Shown piece by piece: positions 43,600-52,669 of a DNA stretch of 64,000 nt (position 1 is its first letter; each line of letters starts with the position of its first letter). This stretch comes from JAWXUC01 sp044432975 (lineage in GTDB: Bacteria; Pseudomonadota; Alphaproteobacteria; RF32; CAG-239). Made by a program: the position numbers and the translations under genes. Below the pieces are notes generated by a model. It ran no database searches and had not been told where the DNA came from. It worked only from the letters and a program-made list of their open reading frames with translations. The DNA is taken from positions 30,549 to 94,548 of the forward strand of contig JAWXUC010000007.1 of assembly GCA_044432975.1 (NCBI GenBank). The letters run 5' to 3'.

Positions 43600-43715
43600 T
43601 GATTTTCATCCCCTTCGCCCTAGCGGGCACTTCCCCCGCAAGGGGGCAGATTGTGTGGTGATTAAGATGAAATGGTGTGAATCTGGCACTTCCCTTAGCT
43701 CAGGGGGTAGATTAG
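43600..43715. repeat. CGCCC..GGGCACTTCCC repeat units downstream of mnmE
   Basis: A unit CCTTCGCCCTAGCGGGCACTTCCCCCGCAAGGGGG (43610-43645) and a partial one with CACTTCCCTTAGCTCAGGGGG (43687-43707). Related units occur near 4966, 13722, 50490 and 62355. Confidence 0.7.
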
Positions 43716-43723
43716 ATGAAAAA

Positions 43724-45019
43724 TTATTTACCGATGCAGAAGCTTGAGAAAATTTTGCCTAGGATTTCATCTACTTCTATTTTGCCTGTTAATCTTGCGA
43801 GGCCTCTTGTTGCTAATCTAACATCTTCGGTAGTTAACTCTATCTCTTTGTTAAAACTAAAGTTTTGCAAGTTTTCAATTACTTCTTCTAAAGCTTCTTT
43901 GTATCTAGCTCTTGTCATTAAGTTACCATCTAAGCTTTCAAACTTATCTTTAATTCCCTCGCCTATTGTGTTTAGCAAATCTACAACACCGTCGTTGTGT
44001 TTGGCGCTGATTAAAAAGCACCCTGCTCTTTTTAATTTTTCTTGCTCTTCTTGGCTTATTTTATCTAGTTTATTGGCCACAATAAGTCCGTCTTCTTGTG
44101 GCATTTCTTCTGTTGAGGCGTCAAACAAATATATTACAAAATCAGCATCTTTAGCTTTTTGTTTTGCTATATCAATACCTTGTTTTTCTATTTCATCTTC
44201 GGTTTGTCTTAATCCTGCAGTGTCTGAGAAAATAACTGGAAAACCGTTTATATCTGCATAAACATCTATAGAATCTCTTGTTGTGCCATGAATATCTGAA
44301 ACTATAGCAACTGTTCTATTGGCAATCGCGTTTAACAAGCTTGATTTTCCTGCGTTGGTTTTACCAATAATTGCAACTCTGAAGCCGTCTCTTAATCTCT
44401 CGCCAATTGAGGCGCTTTTTATGTGTTTATTTATGGCTTCTATCAACTTATTAACTTTGTTTTGTGTGCCGTCTAACACATCTTGCGGAATATCTTCGTC
44501 TGGAAAATCTATAAAAGCTTCAAGGTGAGCCAATAAGCCTAGCAAATCTTCTCGCCAGCCATTGTATAAATCACTTAAGCCACCGCTTGTTTGGTTTATG
44601 GCTTGTTTTTGTTGGGCTTTAGTTTCTGAATCAATTAAATCTGCCAAACCTTCTGCCTGAGTTAAGTCCATTTTATTATTATAAAACGCACGTTTTGAAA
44701 ATTCTCCTGCCTCTGCTAATCTATAACCTTCTATTTTGCTCAAAGCTTCTAAAGTGCTAGAAATTACGGCTTTTGAACCATGAAGCTGAAATTCTACAAT
44801 GTCTTCGCCTGTAAAAGAGTGTGGGGCATTAAAATAAAGAACAAGGGCATTATCCAAAACCTCATCACCATCTTTTATTGGCGAAAAATATGCGTATCTT
44901 GGTTTTATGTTTTTTATATTCGTCAATTCTAGAGCTTTTTTAGCATTATCGCCTGAAACCCTAATAATCGCAACGCCTGATTTTCCATAAGCAGTGGAGA
45001 GCGCATATATTGTTTGCAT
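43724..45019 (-). CDS. mnmE: tRNA modification GTPase MnmE
   Basis: I prefer ATG 45019 (MQTIYALST) over ATG 45025, because AAGGA lies nine bases before it. About 431 residues: an N-terminal folate-binding domain with GVAIIRVSG and FTGEDIVEFQLHGS, a helical domain, and an inserted G domain with GKTNAGKSSLLNAI near residue 218, FSDTAGLRQ and NKLD. It ends in the essential CIGK. MnmE and MnmG modify U34 in the wobble position of tRNAs; mnmG is at 56099 in this window. Normal length. Confidence 0.96.
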   Translation of the reverse strand: MQTIYALSTAYGKSGVAIIRVSGDNAKKALELTNIKNIKPRYAYFSPIKDGDEVLDNALVLYFNAPHSFTGEDIVEFQLHGSKAVISSTLEALSKIEGYRLAEAGEFSKRAFYNNKMDLTQAEGLADLIDSETKAQQKQAINQTSGGLSDLYNGWREDLLGLLAHLEAFIDFPDEDIPQDVLDGTQNKVNKLIEAINKHIKSASIGERLRDGFRVAIIGKTNAGKSSLLNAIANRTVAIVSDIHGTTRDSIDVYADINGFPVIFSDTAGLRQTEDEIEKQGIDIAKQKAKDADFVIYLFDASTEEMPQEDGLIVANKLDKISQEEQEKLKRAGCFLISAKHNDGVVDLLNTIGEGIKDKFESLDGNLMTRARYKEALEEVIENLQNFSFNKEIELTTEDVRLATRGLARLTGKIEVDEILGKIFSSFCIGK

Positions 45020-45075
45020 CTTCATAAATCCTTAAGTATTTTGCTTGTATTATCTCTTTAACGGAGGTTTTGTCA

Positions 45076-45642
45076 ATGGTTTTTATTGGTATCTTTTTTT
45101 ATGCAATTTTATTTATTGCTCTTATGTGGATGTATTTTTTAATCTTTAAGGTTTTAACAAATAAAGAATTTGCAAAAACACCTCCCTTTGTGCCTTCTTT
45201 TGGTAAGGAATATCAAATTATAGAATCGGAAGTGTCTAAAATATTAGAATCTTCAAACAACTTAAAAATTGTTGACCCTGGATGTGGAACTGGTTCGCTT
45301 ATTATTAAACTGGCAAAAAAATTTCCTAACCACAACTTTGTTGGAGTTGAGTGGAGTTTGCCAGTATATAAAATTTGCAAATGGAGATGTAGAAACATAA
45401 AAAACATTACAATAATTAAAGATAATTTATTTAATTATCCGTTTGATGATACAGATATTATTGTTTGCTTTTTAATGCAGCCATTAATGGAAGATGTTGG
45501 TAGTAAAATTATTAAAGAATGCAAAAAAACCGTTGTTTTTTCTAACTCTTTTTATATTCCAAACCTTAAATTAACAGAAGAATTTAAAACAACAAAAAAA
45601 GGATTTATCGAAAATGTCTATAAATATAATTTGGGACTTTGA
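45076..45642 (+). CDS. Membrane-anchored SAM-dependent methyltransferase-like protein
   Basis: I place the start at ATG 45076, eight bases after GGAGG; a TTG at 45070 is the alternative. The 188-residue protein has an N-terminal membrane segment (IFFYAILFIALMWMYFLIF). A Rossmann methyltransferase core has motif I IVDPGCGTGSLIIKLAKK and FVGVEWSLP. The target is unknown. The family resembles short methyltransferases annotated only as class I. It overlaps the following HAD gene by 29 bases. Confidence 0.75.
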   Translation: MVFIGIFFYAILFIALMWMYFLIFKVLTNKEFAKTPPFVPSFGKEYQIIESEVSKILESSNNLKIVDPGCGTGSLIIKLAKKFPNHNFVGVEWSLPVYKICKWRCRNIKNITIIKDNLFNYPFDDTDIIVCFLMQPLMEDVGSKIIKECKKTVVFSNSFYIPNLKLTEEFKTTKKGFIENVYKYNLGL

Positions 45643-46279
45643 TGGCGTTATTGCTGATAGCGAACTTGTTTGGCTTGAAAATAGGCGCAAACTCTTAAAT
45701 GAACAACTTAATCTTAATTGGGATATGACAACCATATATAAACACATTGGTGGAATGAGTGATATGGGGAAAAAACTTAAATTGCAAGAAATGGGTATAA
45801 ATGTGCCTGAAAGCTTTTGGCAAGAAGTTTTGAAAATGGATACAAAATCTATAATTAATGGAGAAATGATTGTAACACCAAATGTTGAAAAAGTTTTTGA
45901 AGCTTTTGTTGGGCATCAATGTGTTGCAACAGGTGGTATATTTTCAAAAACAAAAGAAAAGCTTGAAAATATTGGATTTAAAAATTTCTTTGCTGATGAA
46001 ACTCTTTTTACAGCGGATATGGTGGGTTATGGCAAACCAGAGCCAGATATTTTTCTGTTAGCACAAGAAACTATGGGCTGGGATAAAAAAGACTGTGTGG
46101 TTATTGAAGATTCAATACCAGGAATGATTGCAGGAAAAAGAGCAGATATTAAAACAATTGCTTTTACTGGCAATTATAGCGGCAATAAAGAAGCTTTTAT
46201 TAAAGAAATTCAAAAGATTGGTATTGAGCATGTTTTTGATGATATGCTAGATATTAAAGAATTTTTAACAAGTATTTAG
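45614..46279 (+). CDS. HAD-superfamily phosphatase (Gph / beta-phosphoglucomutase type)
   Basis: The 221-residue protein begins with the HAD nucleophile motif WDFDGVIADSE (both Asp present). A helical cap follows, then the lysine motif GYGKPEPDIF and the acidic motif VVIEDSIPGMIAGK. It belongs to the HAD-IA branch, which acts on small phosphorylated metabolites; the substrate cannot be told. Its start lies inside the methyltransferase gene, so the two are likely coupled. Confidence 0.82.
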   Translation: MSINIIWDFDGVIADSELVWLENRRKLLNEQLNLNWDMTTIYKHIGGMSDMGKKLKLQEMGINVPESFWQEVLKMDTKSIINGEMIVTPNVEKVFEAFVGHQCVATGGIFSKTKEKLENIGFKNFFADETLFTADMVGYGKPEPDIFLLAQETMGWDKKDCVVIEDSIPGMIAGKRADIKTIAFTGNYSGNKEAFIKEIQKIGIEHVFDDMLDIKEFLTSI

Positions 46280-46311
46280 TATATTATAAAAAAATTTTAA
46301 GGAGAAAAAGC

Positions 46312-46890
46312 ATGGAACAAGAAATAAATTATATCCCATATATTGTTGGAGGTGTCATCTTTCTTTGGGGATACTTTACTTATGTTGGATTAATCAAAAA
46401 AAGAAACAATTTAAGAGAATCTTCTTCTGGAATCGATGTTCAATTAAAAAAACGTTATGATTTAATTCCTAACCTTATGACTATGGCTGCAAAATATATG
46501 GAGCATGAAAAAGAATTAATGACAGAAGTTACTCGTTTAAGAAACGAAGTGATGAATGTTGATTTCTCTAAAAATCCACAAGAAAAAATTAAGTTAGACA
46601 ACTTATTATCTGAAAAAATGCAACAATTTAAGTTAACTGCAGAAAATTATCCTGATATGAAGTCTAATGACATGATGAATAATGCAATGATTAGCTTAAA
46701 TGAAGTTGAAGAACACATTGCAGCATCACGCAGATTTTACAACTCTAGTGTTAAAGAGCTTAAAAATGCGGTGGAAATTTTCCCTTCTAGTCTTATTGCA
46801 AAACTTGTTGGCGTTAAAGACGATATGCCCTTCTTTGAAGCTGAAGAACAAGCAAAACAAAGTGTTGATGCTGGGAATTACTTTAAATAA
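46312..46890 (+). CDS. lemA: LemA family membrane protein
   Basis: The 192-residue protein has one N-terminal membrane segment and the LemA signature KKRNNLRESSSGIDVQLKKRYDLIPNL, given here across two parts of the helix, then ENYPDMKS and RRFYNSSVKEL. It ends VDAGNYF. LemA proteins form coiled-coil envelopes-associated structures of unclear function. Two DUF3137 genes follow; LemA-DUF3137 pairs are a known neighbourhood. AAGGAG precedes the ATG. Confidence 0.92.
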   Translation: MEQEINYIPYIVGGVIFLWGYFTYVGLIKKRNNLRESSSGIDVQLKKRYDLIPNLMTMAAKYMEHEKELMTEVTRLRNEVMNVDFSKNPQEKIKLDNLLSEKMQQFKLTAENYPDMKSNDMMNNAMISLNEVEEHIAASRRFYNSSVKELKNAVEIFPSSLIAKLVGVKDDMPFFEAEEQAKQSVDAGNYFK

Positions 46891-47948
46891 TGAAAAACAA
46901 TATATTTTTGTCTGCACTTTCTTCACAACTACTAAAAAATGAGACCCTTAAGACCGTAGCTCCTTTTTTTAGTAGCTGTAAAAAAGAAGAACAAAAATAT
47001 AGTGAAGAAATTCAAACTCTTAAAAACAACTTTGATGAATATTATAATACAACCATTGCGCCCGTTTGTGATGAGCAAGAAAAAATAAGATTATATTATT
47101 TAAATATATTTAAAAATTATAGGCTTTCGATTATAATTTTTTTTCTGACAATAATACTATTATTTGCTAAAAAAATATTTTTAGCTATCTGTGTTAATCC
47201 TTCATCTGTTTTGTTTGCTATGCCTTTGATAGTTGCATTTGTATGGCTCATTTTATCAATACCTTCTAAACAATATGCAAGAATACATAAAACAAATATC
47301 TTATCTTTGTTTATGCAATATTTTGAGAGTTTTTCTTATATTTATAAAAATCACATTGATATTGAAACATTAAATAATTCTATGACATTTCATGAATTAA
47401 CAAACATTAAGGGTGATGATTATTTTAAGGGAAATTATAAAGGTGTTGAAATAATAATCTCTGAATTTGAAGCAAATTCAAAATATAAAAGGTTTGGCAG
47501 CACAAAAATTAATAACGAACAAAAAACCTGTATTCTGCTTAATATGAACAAGAATTTTACAGGAACAACCGCAGGAATATTACATTTTGAAGAAATTCCT
47601 GTAAAAATATTAAACAGTCTTGAGAAAATTAATTTAGAGGATGTTGTTTTTGATAAAATTTGGAATATTTTTTCTAATTGCCAAGTAGAAGCTAGATATG
47701 TTTTAACAACAGCATTAATGGAAAGAATTTTACACTTGAAGTCTTTTTACGGGAATTGTCCTATAAACTTTTCTTTCTTTAATAACAAACTACTCCTTTG
47801 CCTAAATGTAACAGAAAATATGTTTGAAACAGCTTCATTATTTAAACCTGCTGAAAATAAAAAAAACATATGTAACGCATTAGAACAAATATTATCTATT
47901 TTTTCTATTGTGGATATACTAAAACTTAACAAAAAGATAGGAATGTAA
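46890..47948 (+). CDS. DUF3137 membrane protein, first copy
   Basis: The 352-residue protein has two membrane segments at about 80-100 and 108-125. The C-terminal cytosolic part has YFKGNYKGVEIIISE, LEDVVFDKIWNIFSNCQVEARYVLTTALMERI (spread over about 30 residues) and ENMFETASLF, matching the DUF3137 pattern. Its start shares a base with the lemA stop (TAATG). Function unknown; likely a partner of LemA. Confidence 0.85.
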   Translation: MKNNIFLSALSSQLLKNETLKTVAPFFSSCKKEEQKYSEEIQTLKNNFDEYYNTTIAPVCDEQEKIRLYYLNIFKNYRLSIIIFFLTIILLFAKKIFLAICVNPSSVLFAMPLIVAFVWLILSIPSKQYARIHKTNILSLFMQYFESFSYIYKNHIDIETLNNSMTFHELTNIKGDDYFKGNYKGVEIIISEFEANSKYKRFGSTKINNEQKTCILLNMNKNFTGTTAGILHFEEIPVKILNSLEKINLEDVVFDKIWNIFSNCQVEARYVLTTALMERILHLKSFYGNCPINFSFFNNKLLLCLNVTENMFETASLFKPAENKKNICNALEQILSIFSIVDILKLNKKIGM

Positions 47949-47951
47949 TAA

Positions 47952-48920
47952 ATGATGCAAGATAGTTCTGAAATTTTTCATTATCGTCAAGACTTTGATG
48001 CTTTTTATGAAACAAATCTCAAAAGTCTTTTTGTGGGCTTAGAAAACAAAAGAAAAACATATCTAAAAGCTTTTATTATTAGTTCTTTTTTGGTTTTTTT
48101 CATTATGCCTGCAGGAATGTATTGGCTGTTTTTACATTTTTATCACATTTTTTCACAGATGGATGTAAATTCTTATAGCGACACACTTCCTTGGATTTTT
48201 TTAATTGGCGGTGGAATTGTTGCTTTGCCTATAAAGCTTTATAAAAATCAAAATAAAAGCATTATTATGCCTGAGTTTATCAAATTTTTTGAAGGGTTTG
48301 AATATAATAAAGAAAACTTTATACCAGATGATATTATTAGCCAATCAAAAATTATGCCCTTTTATGAAGAAAAAGAACATGATGACTTTTTTGTTGGGTC
48401 TTATAAAGATGTTGCAATGACAATATCTGAAGAAAAACTTGTAAAAATCCAAAGAACAAACAAAGGTGTGAGAAGAAACACTCTTTTTAGAGGCGTTTTT
48501 GTTTCTTTAGAAATGAATAAAAATTTTGAAGGACAAACAATTGGGCTTAAAGATAAGGGAATATTAAACAGTTTTAACAAACCTAAAGGTTTTGAAAATG
48601 TAAAACTAGAAGATACTACTTTTGAAAAAATCTGGGAGATTTATTCTGATAATCAAATTGAAGCTAGATATTTATTAACAACAGCCTTTATGGATAGGCT
48701 TTTAAAAGTTAAAACCTTGTTTAATGGAAAATCATTAACTTTTAGTTTTTTTGATAATATTTTATTTTTGGCAATTGATATGCGCAAAGATATGTTTGAA
48801 ACATCTTCTTTGTTTAAAAGCACTGCTAACAAGCAACATATTAATGAAACTTTAGAGCAATTTTTATCAATTATGGCTATTGTAGATATTCTTAAGCTAA
48901 ATCAACGCATTGGAATGTAG
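47952..48920 (+). CDS. DUF3137 membrane protein, second copy
   Basis: The 322-residue paralogue of the previous gene has two membrane segments (about 35-62 and 72-92), FFVGSYKDVAMTISE, SDNQIEARYLLTTAFMDRLL, and the same ending (IVDILKLNQRIGM versus IVDILKLNKKIGM). This is a local tandem duplication, three bases after the first copy. Function unknown. Confidence 0.85.
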   Translation: MMQDSSEIFHYRQDFDAFYETNLKSLFVGLENKRKTYLKAFIISSFLVFFIMPAGMYWLFLHFYHIFSQMDVNSYSDTLPWIFLIGGGIVALPIKLYKNQNKSIIMPEFIKFFEGFEYNKENFIPDDIISQSKIMPFYEEKEHDDFFVGSYKDVAMTISEEKLVKIQRTNKGVRRNTLFRGVFVSLEMNKNFEGQTIGLKDKGILNSFNKPKGFENVKLEDTTFEKIWEIYSDNQIEARYLLTTAFMDRLLKVKTLFNGKSLTFSFFDNILFLAIDMRKDMFETSSLFKSTANKQHINETLEQFLSIMAIVDILKLNQRIGM

Positions 48921-49071
48921 CTTCCAGAAATGACTCGTGGTAGGGTGATTCTTGTTTTTGTGAATCAGTGTGCTTTTTTTGTGATGATTCTTGATGTGGG
49001 GTACTTTAAACGAGATTTAATAGTATTGTCTTAAATACTGTTTGTTGTTTTTTCTTTTTAGAGCATTTTAT

Positions 49072-49408
49072 AAAAAACTCACTTTTTGAACATACTCCAA
49101 CCCCCCAGCCTACAAGGGCTAGGGGTTATTTTTATAGTGTCTATTTTAAACGACCGTCTAGAATAGACACTATCACAAACTCTAAAAAAAATCAAGAAAT
49201 AAGTAAAATCAACAACATAATTTCACAAAACTGTAACACTAAAAGTGTCTATTCTAGACGGTGGTTTAAAATAGACACTTTGTTTTTAAGACAGGTGTCA
49301 AAGTACCAGAATATATGGGCTTATGGGCAGTCAATAATCCTCCCAAAGTATTTATTTTCTGCCCATATTCACAAAAAAACGCAATTTTTGCACTTTTTTG
49401 TAAAAATG
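49072..49408 (+). repeat. 337-bp structured element, copy 4
   Basis: Same element as at 3613, 9583 and 13156. Hairpin A is at 49136-49171 and hairpin B at 49243-49280. The inner parts TTAAACGACCGTCTAG and CTAGACGGTGGTTTAA are reverse complements except one base. It points to secreted copy 4, 221 bases away. The region 48921-49071 before it shows no gene, only a short GAATCAGTGTGCTT also found at 58147. Confidence 0.85.
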
Positions 49409-49628
49409 CTCATTAAAAATTCCCCTTCACAAGTGAAGGGGTGGCGCCAAAGGCGACGGGGTAGTTATGGGTCTGATTTTATATCCGTCTATATGTAGGG
49501 GACGCATTGTATGCGTCCTACAAAAAGGATTAATAGTTAGACTGGATTGCGGATCAAGTCCGCAATGACAGTTGAGATTAAACCGTAGGGAACGGCGTCT
49601 CGATGTTCCGCAAAAAAAGGAGAAAAAA
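49409..49628. repeat. Palindromic repeat cluster upstream of secreted copy 4
   Basis: Contains CCCCTTCACAAGTGAAGGGG with GGCGCCAAAGGCGAC, GGGACGCATTGTATGCGTCC, ATTGCGGATCAAGTCCGCAAT and GGGAACGGCGTCTCGATGTTCC. The last is in the leader just before AAAGGAGA. Confidence 0.75.
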
Positions 49629-50297
49629 ATGAATAAAACAAAAATAATAACTGGAGGTATAATAGGCCTAACTATCCTTCTAAATGCAGGAGTATCATTA
49701 GCAGCTGATAGTTGTAATGTTTCAACTAGCTGTGAGGATTTGGGGTATACTTCTAGTATATCTGATTGCTCAACAAGAAATGTAAAATGTCCTTTTAATT
49801 CAAGCAAAGTTGCATGTCTTGATGAAAAAATTTCTAATGGTTGGAACAATTTTTCAAGTTACGCTTATTGGTTATATGATGGTAGCATAGCTTTTAGCAT
49901 TGACGATGTTCCTACTAGTTCTTTAGCCACAAATTATATCGGCGGTATAGTTAAAAAAATGACATCTGGTTATTCTAATCAATATCCATTAGATATTTAT
50001 TTGGGAAAAATATCTGCAGGCACTTGGTATTCGGTTCGTGCTACTTGTGAAGAAAAAGGCGGTATTTTATTAGGCTATATTAATTCAACACAAGAAAGCA
50101 CTATTAATACAGCTATTCAAGAAGCTAAAGATGCGGGTTTACAAATATATTTAAGTGAAATAGACCGCAATGAAACCCATTGGGAAAAAGATTTTAGCGA
50201 CACAACAGCTAGGATATATACAGGAAGTTCTGGTAGTACTGCAAATAAAACAAGTAGTTATCCTGGGTATTGCTTTCATAGATTCTATTTGCAATAA
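49629..50297 (+). CDS. Secreted Cys-rich protein (family copy 4)
   Basis: The start is ATG 49629 after AAAGGAGA; the upstream reading is repeat. The 222-residue protein has the shared signal peptide (NKTKIITGGIIGLTILLNAG..AAD) and Cys-rich module (SCEDLGYT, CPFNSSKVACL). The C-terminal part is again different: NYIGGIVKKM, YPLDIYLGKI, WYSVRATCEEKGG, and ends PGYCFHRFYLQ. The WYSVRATCEE segment parallels DWYEARAYC of copy 2. Probably exported; function unknown. Confidence 0.7.
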   Translation: MNKTKIITGGIIGLTILLNAGVSLAADSCNVSTSCEDLGYTSSISDCSTRNVKCPFNSSKVACLDEKISNGWNNFSSYAYWLYDGSIAFSIDDVPTSSLATNYIGGIVKKMTSGYSNQYPLDIYLGKISAGTWYSVRATCEEKGGILLGYINSTQESTINTAIQEAKDAGLQIYLSEIDRNETHWEKDFSDTTARIYTGSSGSTANKTSSYPGYCFHRFYLQ

Positions 50298-50660
50298 TAA
50301 ATATTATTTAAACAAGAGACCAGTGGTCTCCGCTACAATAAAGCATAGACCCTATAGGGAACGTATTGCATGCGTCCCGCAAAAAGGAATAATTACACTT
50401 ATATGCCACGGTCAAGCCATGGTATGACGAGTGATAGTTGTAGAGGCGGTTATTAATCGTCCGCTATGAGAAATGGATGGTTTTTAAAACCCCCTTCGCC
50501 CTATGGGCACTTCCCTCGCAAGGGGGGCAGATTATAGAGACATAATAATTTATTGCACTTTTAGATGTGGGGTGCTGTCTTGACAGCACCTTTCAATGTA
50601 GCTATTTTTTTAGGGACGGTCAAGACCGTCCCCTACAATTATTTATACGCACAAAAACTA
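50298..50660. repeat. Repeat-only gap between secreted copy 4 and the FTR-like gene
   Basis: Holds GGGAACGTATTGCATGCGTCCC, a CCACGGTCAAGCCATGG palindrome, a CGCCCTATGGGCACTTCCCTCGC unit, GGTGCTGTCTTGACAGCACC and GGGACGGTCAAGACCGTCCC-CTACA. No coding sequence is supported. Confidence 0.7.
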
Positions 50661-50891
50661 TTATTTTTTCAATGCGTAGCAATTACAATGGCATACGCCT
50701 TTTTCTTTAATATCTGAATAGCAAAGTTCTGAAATGCAAGAACGTTTGTCGTTTTTGCCGTCGCATGGGCATCTGTACCACTCTTCTTCACCAAACATCA
50801 TTTTTTTTGCGTTGGCAATTTTTTCTATGTTTTTTGTTGGTTCTAAGCCATATTCATTACATTTTTCCATCATATTATCTAATATTGTCAT
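50661..50891 (-). CDS. Ferredoxin-thioredoxin-reductase-like small Fe-S protein
   Basis: The 76-residue protein is rich in Cys: RCPCDGKNDKRSC, ELC, then CHCNCY at the end. The CPC ... CHC arrangement resembles the catalytic chain of ferredoxin:thioredoxin reductase, which holds a 4Fe-4S cluster next to a redox disulfide. The classical spacing (CPC-x16-CPC-x8-CHC) is not kept exactly, so the activity is uncertain. It follows parB after 17 bases on the same strand. Confidence 0.7.
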   Translation of the reverse strand: MTILDNMMEKCNEYGLEPTKNIEKIANAKKMMFGEEEWYRCPCDGKNDKRSCISELCYSDIKEKGVCHCNCYALKK

Positions 50892-50908
50892 GAGTTTATC
50901 CTTTCTTG

Positions 50909-51895
50909 TTAATCTATAATCTTAATTGAAAATTTTTCTTCAGGTTTTCTAGCTTCTAATAATTGTTGTGGCTCTGGAGCTGTTTGTTGTATTATTGTTT
51001 TTTTAGGCTTATTTTCTAAAATGTCAATAATCATGTCTAATTCTGCAACAGATGCATATTGCAATACAACCTTGCCCCCACCTTGTTTGCTTGGAGATAT
51101 TTGCAATCTTAGACCTAAAGACTTGATTAAATCTTTTTCTATTTGTGCTAAATCTTCATCTTTTTTGGCTTTGGGCTCTTTTGCTTCTTTTGGTGATTTT
51201 AATTTTGCAATCATTTCTTCTGTTGCTCTTACACTTAAACCGCCGCTAATTATCTTTTTAGCTAATTCTTCTGCATTTTCAAGCCCTACTAATTGTCTAG
51301 CGTGGCCTGCTGATAAAGTTCCTTCTTTTATCATTTTTTGAACACTTGCTGGCAAGCCTAACAATCTTAAAGTGTTGGCGATATGGCTTCTTGATTTGCC
51401 AACAATGTTTGATAAGGCATCTTGTGTGTGTGAAAACTCTTCTATAAGTCTTTGAAAAGCTTCTGCCTCTTCTATAGCAGATAAGTTTTCTCTGATAATG
51501 TTTTCTACTAACGCAACTTCTAAGGTTTCTTTGTCGCTAAATTCTTTAACAATAACTGGTATTGTTGCCAAACCAACCATTTGAGCTGCACGCCAACGAC
51601 GTTCACCTGCAATAATTTCATAATTATTATCAACCAATCTTACCAACAATGGTTGCAAAACACCTTTGTCTTTTATTGATGTTGCCAAAGCATCTAAGGC
51701 TTCTTTATCAAATTCTTTTCTTGGTTGGTATGGACTTGGAACTATTTTTGATATTTCAACTTCTGTTGTGTTTGATAAATCTACTGAAGTATCTAAACTA
51801 ACATCTTCGCTTAATGCTTTGTCTAAATCAAAGTCTGTATTAGCGCCCTCACCTAATAAGGCTCCTAAACCGCGTCCTAAACTTTTATTACTCAT
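50909..51895 (-). CDS. parB: Chromosome partitioning protein ParB
   Basis: The 328-residue protein starts NKSLGRGLGALLGEG and has the ParB CTPase/nuclease-like domain (VPSPYQPRKEFD, IIAGERRWRAAQMVGL, ENIIRENLSAIEEAEAF). A helix-turn-helix follows (ALSNIVGKSRSHIANTLRLL), then a C-terminal dimer region. ParB loads on parS sites and spreads as a clamp. Two perfect parS sites lie 1.3 and 4.5 kb away. It starts directly after the parA stop. Confidence 0.97.
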   Translation of the reverse strand: MSNKSLGRGLGALLGEGANTDFDLDKALSEDVSLDTSVDLSNTTEVEISKIVPSPYQPRKEFDKEALDALATSIKDKGVLQPLLVRLVDNNYEIIAGERRWRAAQMVGLATIPVIVKEFSDKETLEVALVENIIRENLSAIEEAEAFQRLIEEFSHTQDALSNIVGKSRSHIANTLRLLGLPASVQKMIKEGTLSAGHARQLVGLENAEELAKKIISGGLSVRATEEMIAKLKSPKEAKEPKAKKDEDLAQIEKDLIKSLGLRLQISPSKQGGGKVVLQYASVAELDMIIDILENKPKKTIIQQTAPEPQQLLEARKPEEKFSIKIID

Positions 51896-52669
51896 TTATG
51901 CTGCCTCCATTTCTCTTTGCAATAATTCTTTTGTTAATCCTATATATGCTTGTGAACCTGCGCACTTAAAGTCATATAACAACACTGGTTTGCCATAAGA
52001 TGGTGCTTCTGAAATTTTCACATTACGAGGAATCACTGTATCATAAACCTTTTTACCAAAGAAAGCTCTTACGTCATCTTCAACTGCTTTTGATAAATTG
52101 TTTCTGTTATCATACATTGTTAAAACCACTCCTTGAAGCTCTAAGCTTGGATTTAAATTCTTTTTAATAAGGTTAATGTTTTGAATTAAATCTGTAATGC
52201 CTTCTAAAGCCAAAAACTCACATTGCAAAGGAACAATAACAGCATTGGCTGCAACAAGAGCATTAACTGTTACCAAACTTAAAGATGGTGGGCAATCTAT
52301 TAAAACATAATCATAATTAACAGCTTCTTTATTAATTGCTTTCTTTAATACAAACTCTCTGTTTGCAACATTAACAAGCTCTATTTCTGCTCCTGCTAAA
52401 TTTTGAGAAGATGGAATAATCGAGAAGTTTGGAACCTCTGTCCACACAACAGCTTCTGAAATTGATTTTCTGCCAAGCATAACATCATAACTAGAAGCCA
52501 TTCTTCCTCTTTTTTCAACACCCATAGAAGTTGATGCGTTGCCTTGAGGATCTAAGTCTAAAAGCAATACTTTTTTTCCGCCAGCGGCCATTGCTGTTGC
52601 AACATTCACTGCTGTTGTTGTTTTTCCGACACCACCTTTTCTATTAGCAATAGCTATAACTCTAGGCAT
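51896..52669 (-). CDS. parA: Chromosome partitioning ATPase ParA/Soj
   Basis: The 257-residue deviant Walker ATPase has NRKGGVGKTTTAVNVA, DLDPQGNASTSMG and LIDCPPSLSLVTVNAL. ParA forms DNA-bound gradients that move ParB-parS complexes during chromosome segregation. Coupled to rsmG upstream (one-base overlap) and parB downstream. Confidence 0.97.
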   Translation of the reverse strand: MPRVIAIANRKGGVGKTTTAVNVATAMAAGGKKVLLLDLDPQGNASTSMGVEKRGRMASSYDVMLGRKSISEAVVWTEVPNFSIIPSSQNLAGAEIELVNVANREFVLKKAINKEAVNYDYVLIDCPPSLSLVTVNALVAANAVIVPLQCEFLALEGITDLIQNINLIKKNLNPSLELQGVVLTMYDNRNNLSKAVEDDVRAFFGKKVYDTVIPRNVKISEAPSYGKPVLLYDFKCAGSQAYIGLTKELLQREMEAA

